NCBI GenBank assembly: GCA_026418875.1
Contig: JAOAAM010000013.1
Span: 1-8,922, forward strand
DNA: 8,922 bases
Direction: 5' to 3'
Source: Gemmataceae bacterium
GTDB lineage: Bacteria; Planctomycetota; Planctomycetia; Gemmatales; Gemmataceae
Shown: positions 6,590 through 8,922 of the stretch, piece after piece
How the letters are laid out: every line of letters begins with the position of its first letter
Position numbering within the stretch: the first letter of the stretch is position 1
The notes under the pieces: generated by a model
Databases searched by the model: none
Seen by the model: the letters and a program-made list of their open reading frames with translations, nothing else
Told to the model about the DNA's origin: nothing
Translations under genes and position numbers: made by a program

Positions 6590-7594
6590 ATGAGAGTTCG
6601 CTGGCGAGGTTTGGAATTGCCCAGCCGCGTGGTCGCCGATCGATCCACGCTGACCGACACCCACGGCCGATTCATCGCCGAGCCATTTGAACGGGGCTTC
6701 GGCATGACCGTCGGCAACAGCCTCCGTCGCATCCTGCTCTCGAGCTTGGAAGGCAGTGCCGTCACCAAGGTGAAGATCCAAGGGGTGCTGCACGAAATCA
6801 CCACCATCCCCGGTGTGGTCGAGGACGTCACCGACATCATCCTGAACATCAAGAGCCTGGTGGTGAAGAACACGGCCGATCAGCCACGCATCATCCGGAT
6901 CGACCGGCACGAGCGTGGCGTGGTGAAGGGGAAAGACATCATCACCGATGCCGACGTGCAGATCATCAACCCCGAACACGTCATCGCCACCCTGAATGCG
7001 GACGTTCCCTTCGTTATGGAGATGACGGTGGAGAACGGCCGGGGCTACCGCACCGCCGACGAAATCGCCGGCAAAGAGCGGGAAATCGGCGTGATCCCCG
7101 TGGATGCTAGTTTCTCCCCCGTGTTGCGCGTCAAACACGAGATTGAGGAGACCCGCGTCGGTCAGCGAACGAACTACGACCGCCTGATTCTCGAAATCTG
7201 GACCAACGGGACGGTGACGCCGCAGATGGCCCTCGTCGAAGGTGCCAAGATCTTGCGGAAGCACCTCAACCCGTTCGTGCAGCATGCCGAACCTGGTCCC
7301 GAATTGCCCCTGGACGAGCGGGGCGAATTGGCCACGGTCAGCCCGCACGACGTCGTGGACATGGAGCTGGAGCGCAAGCTGAACATGAGCCTGGCCGAGT
7401 TGGAACTGTCCGTCCGGGCCACCAACTGCCTGGAATCGGAAGGCATTGCCACGGTTCGGGACCTGGTCTCGCGGACCGACGAGGAACTGCTGGAAGTCCG
7501 CAATTTCGGCGAGACCACCTTGCGCGAAGTTCAGAGCAAACTGGCCGAACACGGCTTGTCGCTGGGAATGAAACTGCCTGCCCGTCGCAGCTAG
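6590..7594 (+). CDS. rpoA: DNA-directed RNA polymerase subunit alpha
   Basis: 334 residues. Alpha dimerises to nucleate assembly of RNA polymerase, and its C-terminal domain contacts UP elements and activators. The N-terminal domain (1 to about 230) shows [21 protein letters not shown] (35-55) and [15 protein letters not shown] (66-80). After a linker (about 231-260), the C-terminal domain (about 262-330) shows [32 protein letters not shown] and ends [14 protein letters not shown]. Arg276, Asn279, Cys280, Gly307 and Glu313 match E. coli R265, N268, C269, G296 and E302, while the K298 and S299 equivalents are both Thr (309, 310). The frame is open upstream into rpsD, but the ATG at 6590, with GAGG 9 nt before it, gives the normal N-terminus. 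Confidence 0.98.
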   Translation: MRVRWRGLELPSRVVADRSTLTDTHGRFIAEPFERGFGMTVGNSLRRILLSSLEGSAVTKVKIQGVLHEITTIPGVVEDVTDIILNIKSLVVKNTADQPRIIRIDRHERGVVKGKDIITDADVQIINPEHVIATLNADVPFVMEMTVENGRGYRTADEIAGKEREIGVIPVDASFSPVLRVKHEIEETRVGQRTNYDRLILEIWTNGTVTPQMALVEGAKILRKHLNPFVQHAEPGPELPLDERGELATVSPHDVVDMELERKLNMSLAELELSVRATNCLESEGIATVRDLVSRTDEELLEVRNFGETTLREVQSKLAEHGLSLGMKLPARRS

Positions 7595-7645
7595 TGGCTG
7601 CGGGGCCCACCGCCGAATCGCGTTGGATTCCGTCTGGGAGACGCC

Positions 7646-8260
7646 ATGAGACACCGTAACGCAGGTCGGACGCTTAGCCGCTCAGCCTCGCACCGGCTGG
7701 CTTTGTTCCGCAACCTCACCCGCGCCTTGGTCGAACACGAGCGGATCACCACCACCGTACCCAAGGCGAAAGAGTTGCGGCCGTTCGTCGAACGCATCAT
7801 CACGATTGCCAAGCGTGGCGTGGCCAGCGGCGACCCCATCAAGACGCTGCACGCCCGGCGGCTCGTCATCGCCCGGCTTGGCCCCGTCGCCAAGGTCGAA
7901 CTGCTCGATGTCAAGGGCGAACCGACCGGCAAGACCTTGCTCAAAAAGATTTTCGACGATCTGGCCATTCGCTACGCCGATCGACCCGGCGGGTACACCC
8001 GGATTTTGAAGCTGCACAAGCGTCGGCTGGGTGATGCTGGCCCAACCGCCATCATCGAATTACTCAAGCAAGGCGAGGTGAAGGCGGCGAAGAGGTCGGC
8101 CGCTCCGGCCACCACGGCCCCCACTCCGCGGCCTGAACCCAAGCCCGAATCGGCAGCGACTCCCCCGAGCGAGTCGCCGGAGGCTTCCGCATCGACCAAT
8201 TCGCCGACCGGCCAGGAAGCAGCCGCCTCCGAGCCGAAGTCGAACGAATCCCAATCCTGA
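7646..8260 (+). CDS. rplQ: 50S ribosomal protein L17 with insertion and C-terminal tail
   Basis: 204 residues against about 120-130 in most bacteria. L17 lies near the polypeptide exit tunnel. The core is clear: MRHRNAGRTLSRSASHRLAL, LVEHERITTTVPKAKELRP and RPGGYTRILKLHKRRLGD. Two differences are visible against E. coli. About 20 extra residues (near 76-97, around ARLGPVAKVELLDVKGEPTG) sit inside the core. Residues about 144-204 form a tail rich in Ala, Pro, Ser, Glu and Thr with a few Lys, no predicted fold and no motif I recognise. GGGAG precedes the ATG by 5 nt. It is the last gene of the cluster: a terminator follows 45 nt after the stop. Confidence 0.97.
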   Translation: MRHRNAGRTLSRSASHRLALFRNLTRALVEHERITTTVPKAKELRPFVERIITIAKRGVASGDPIKTLHARRLVIARLGPVAKVELLDVKGEPTGKTLLKKIFDDLAIRYADRPGGYTRILKLHKRRLGDAGPTAIIELLKQGEVKAAKRSAAPATTAPTPRPEPKPESAATPPSESPEASASTNSPTGQEAAASEPKSNESQS

Positions 8261-8305
8261 CTCGCCCTCGGCGCGGGATGGGAATCGGAAAGGCGAGCCA
8301 ACGAG

Positions 8306-8342
8306 GGGCCCGACGCAACGGGGCGTTGGGTCCCGTTCTTTT
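8306..8342 (+). terminator. intrinsic terminator of the rpmJ-rplQ cluster
   Basis: CCCGACGC (8309-8316) pairs with GCGTTGGG (8323-8330) around a 6-nt loop; an outer GGG/CCC pair, with one bulged T, extends it to about 11 bp. GTTCTTTT follows. Position 45 nt after the rplQ stop and before a separately promoted gene fits Rho-independent termination. Confidence 0.75.
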
Positions 8343-8392
8343 GGGGCGAATCGCCGACGCCTTTCTTGCCGACACGAACGACTCTGTCGAGT

Positions 8393-8421
8393 TTGCACCT
8401 TGGCCCGGGGTAACCTATGGT
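8393..8421 (+). promoter_or_regulatory. candidate promoter of the glycosyltransferase gene
   Basis: TTGCAC (8393-8398), 17 bp, TATGGT (8416-8421). The -35 keeps TTG, the -10 keeps TAT..T, and spacing is ideal. It lies between the terminator and the next start codon, where a promoter is needed, giving a leader of about 29 nt. Match quality is modest. Confidence 0.35.
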
Positions 8422-8456
8422 TGGGCGAAGAGATTCGCTGACCCCGAGGCCCTTGC

Positions 8457-8894
8457 ATGTCCGCCCATTATTGTCCCCCATCGGCTCCGACGAATGCCGC
8501 GACCGACTCGATCGAAGTCTCCGTCGTCATGCCCTGCCTGAACGAGGCCCGCACCGTGGGGCGATGCGTCGCCAAGGCGGTGCAATGCCTCGAACGATTG
8601 GGCATCCGCGGCGAGGTCATTGTCGCGGATAACGGCAGCACCGACGGCTCGGCGGCGGTGGCACGGGAGCATGGGGCCAAGGTCGTCCATGTCGCGCGAA
8701 AAGGTTATGGCAACGCGCTGCAAGGCGGAATCGCTGCCGCTCGCGGACGATTCATCATCATGGGCGACGCCGATGACTCCTACGACTTCAGCCGCCTGGA
8801 GGCATTCATCGAGAAACTGCGCGAGGGCTACGACCTGGTGATGGGCAATCGCTTCCGGGGCGGGATCATGCCCGGGGCCATGCCCCCCCTGCAC
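8457..8894 (+). CDS. family 2 glycosyltransferase, 3' truncated by contig end
   Basis: 146 genuine codons of a GT-A fold glycosyltransferase of the GT2 family, the polyprenyl/dolichyl-phosphate-sugar synthase-like branch. Such enzymes move a sugar from a nucleotide sugar to a lipid or other acceptor at the inner face of the membrane. Seen: VSVVMPCLNEA (21-31), VADNGSTDGS (56-65, Asp58 likely for the nucleotide), GDADDSYDF (103-111, holding the DxD-type metal site D104-A-D106) and MGNRFRGG (129-136). ATG at 8457 follows GAGG by 7 nt. After PPLH the sequence passes into adapter exactly at a codon boundary; the apparent ending LSLIHI and stop are not biological. Relatives usually continue with more catalytic sequence and often C-terminal membrane helices. 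The donor and acceptor cannot be named. Confidence 0.9.
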
Positions 8895-8922
8895 CTGTCT
8901 CTTATACACATCTGACGCTGCC
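8895..8922. other. Illumina Nextera adapter sequence (artefact)
   Basis: The last 28 bases begin CTGTCTCTTATACACATCT (8895-8913), the reverse complement of the 19-bp Tn5 mosaic end, followed by GACGCTGCC, which continues as the read-1 Nextera transposase adapter. It is untrimmed library sequence, not a genomic transposon. Everything from 8895 on should be masked. Confidence 0.98.

Noticed and set aside
6497..7654. 385-codon minus-strand frame antisense to rpoA
   Set aside because: It mirrors rpoA in a GC-rich genome; His/Gln/Asp/Val-heavy composition is typical of an antisense shadow.
8895..8913. Tn5 mosaic end as a genomic transposon
   Set aside because: It is followed by Nextera adapter bases and sits at the very end of the contig, so it is library sequence.

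Overview
The window looks like one contig end to end from a draft or metagenomic assembly of a planctomycete, most likely Gemmataceae-like. The left edge breaks inside the 16S rRNA gene. The right edge runs into 28 bases of Illumina Nextera adapter (8895-8922), so the last gene is truncated by the assembly. The planctomycete assignment rests on four points. The 16S carries an exact site for the EUB338-II (Planctomycetales) probe at 422-439. Its 530-loop region reads in the Gemmata style. A large surface-type protein begins with an RPR.E.L..R..PA motif resembling the LEDR/LEPR..PA leaders of planctomycete exported proteins. Ribosomal protein L17 has an internal insertion and a long low-complexity tail. 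DNA is GC-rich with G/C-biased third codon positions.

Layout, left to right. Minus strand: the 5' half of a 16S rRNA gene (1-769), a structured rrn leader of about 300 nt with hairpins and a boxA-like antitermination site (954-966), and a strong sigma-70-type rrn promoter (TTGACA, 17 bp, TAGGAT) under an A/T-tract UP element. Then, still on the minus strand, an 855-residue repeat protein (1369-3936), predicted to be a long extracellular beta-solenoid, and upstream of it a doubtful small secreted ORF (4173-4469). Plus strand: an alpha-operon-type cluster rpmJ-rpsM-rpsK-rpsD-rpoA-rplQ (4721-8260) closed by a good intrinsic terminator (8306-8342), then the first 146 codons of a family 2 glycosyltransferase.

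The plus-strand cluster encodes four small-subunit or large-subunit assembly proteins (L36, S13, S11, S4), the RNA polymerase alpha subunit and L17; it links ribosome production to transcription. The window also holds one of the targets that alpha would read, the UP element of the rrn promoter. The usual upstream partners (secY, map, infA) are absent: a divergent intergenic region precedes rpmJ, so the spc and alpha blocks are separated here.

No CRISPR array, tRNA, insertion sequence, integrase or defence genes were seen. The most unusual biology is the 855-aa protein: about 30 coils of roughly 23 residues, with a stretch (about residues 215-495) where Asp-bearing and Asp-lacking coils alternate to give a two-coil superperiod of about 48 residues. 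The rest is well-conserved housekeeping sequence with lineage-specific details.
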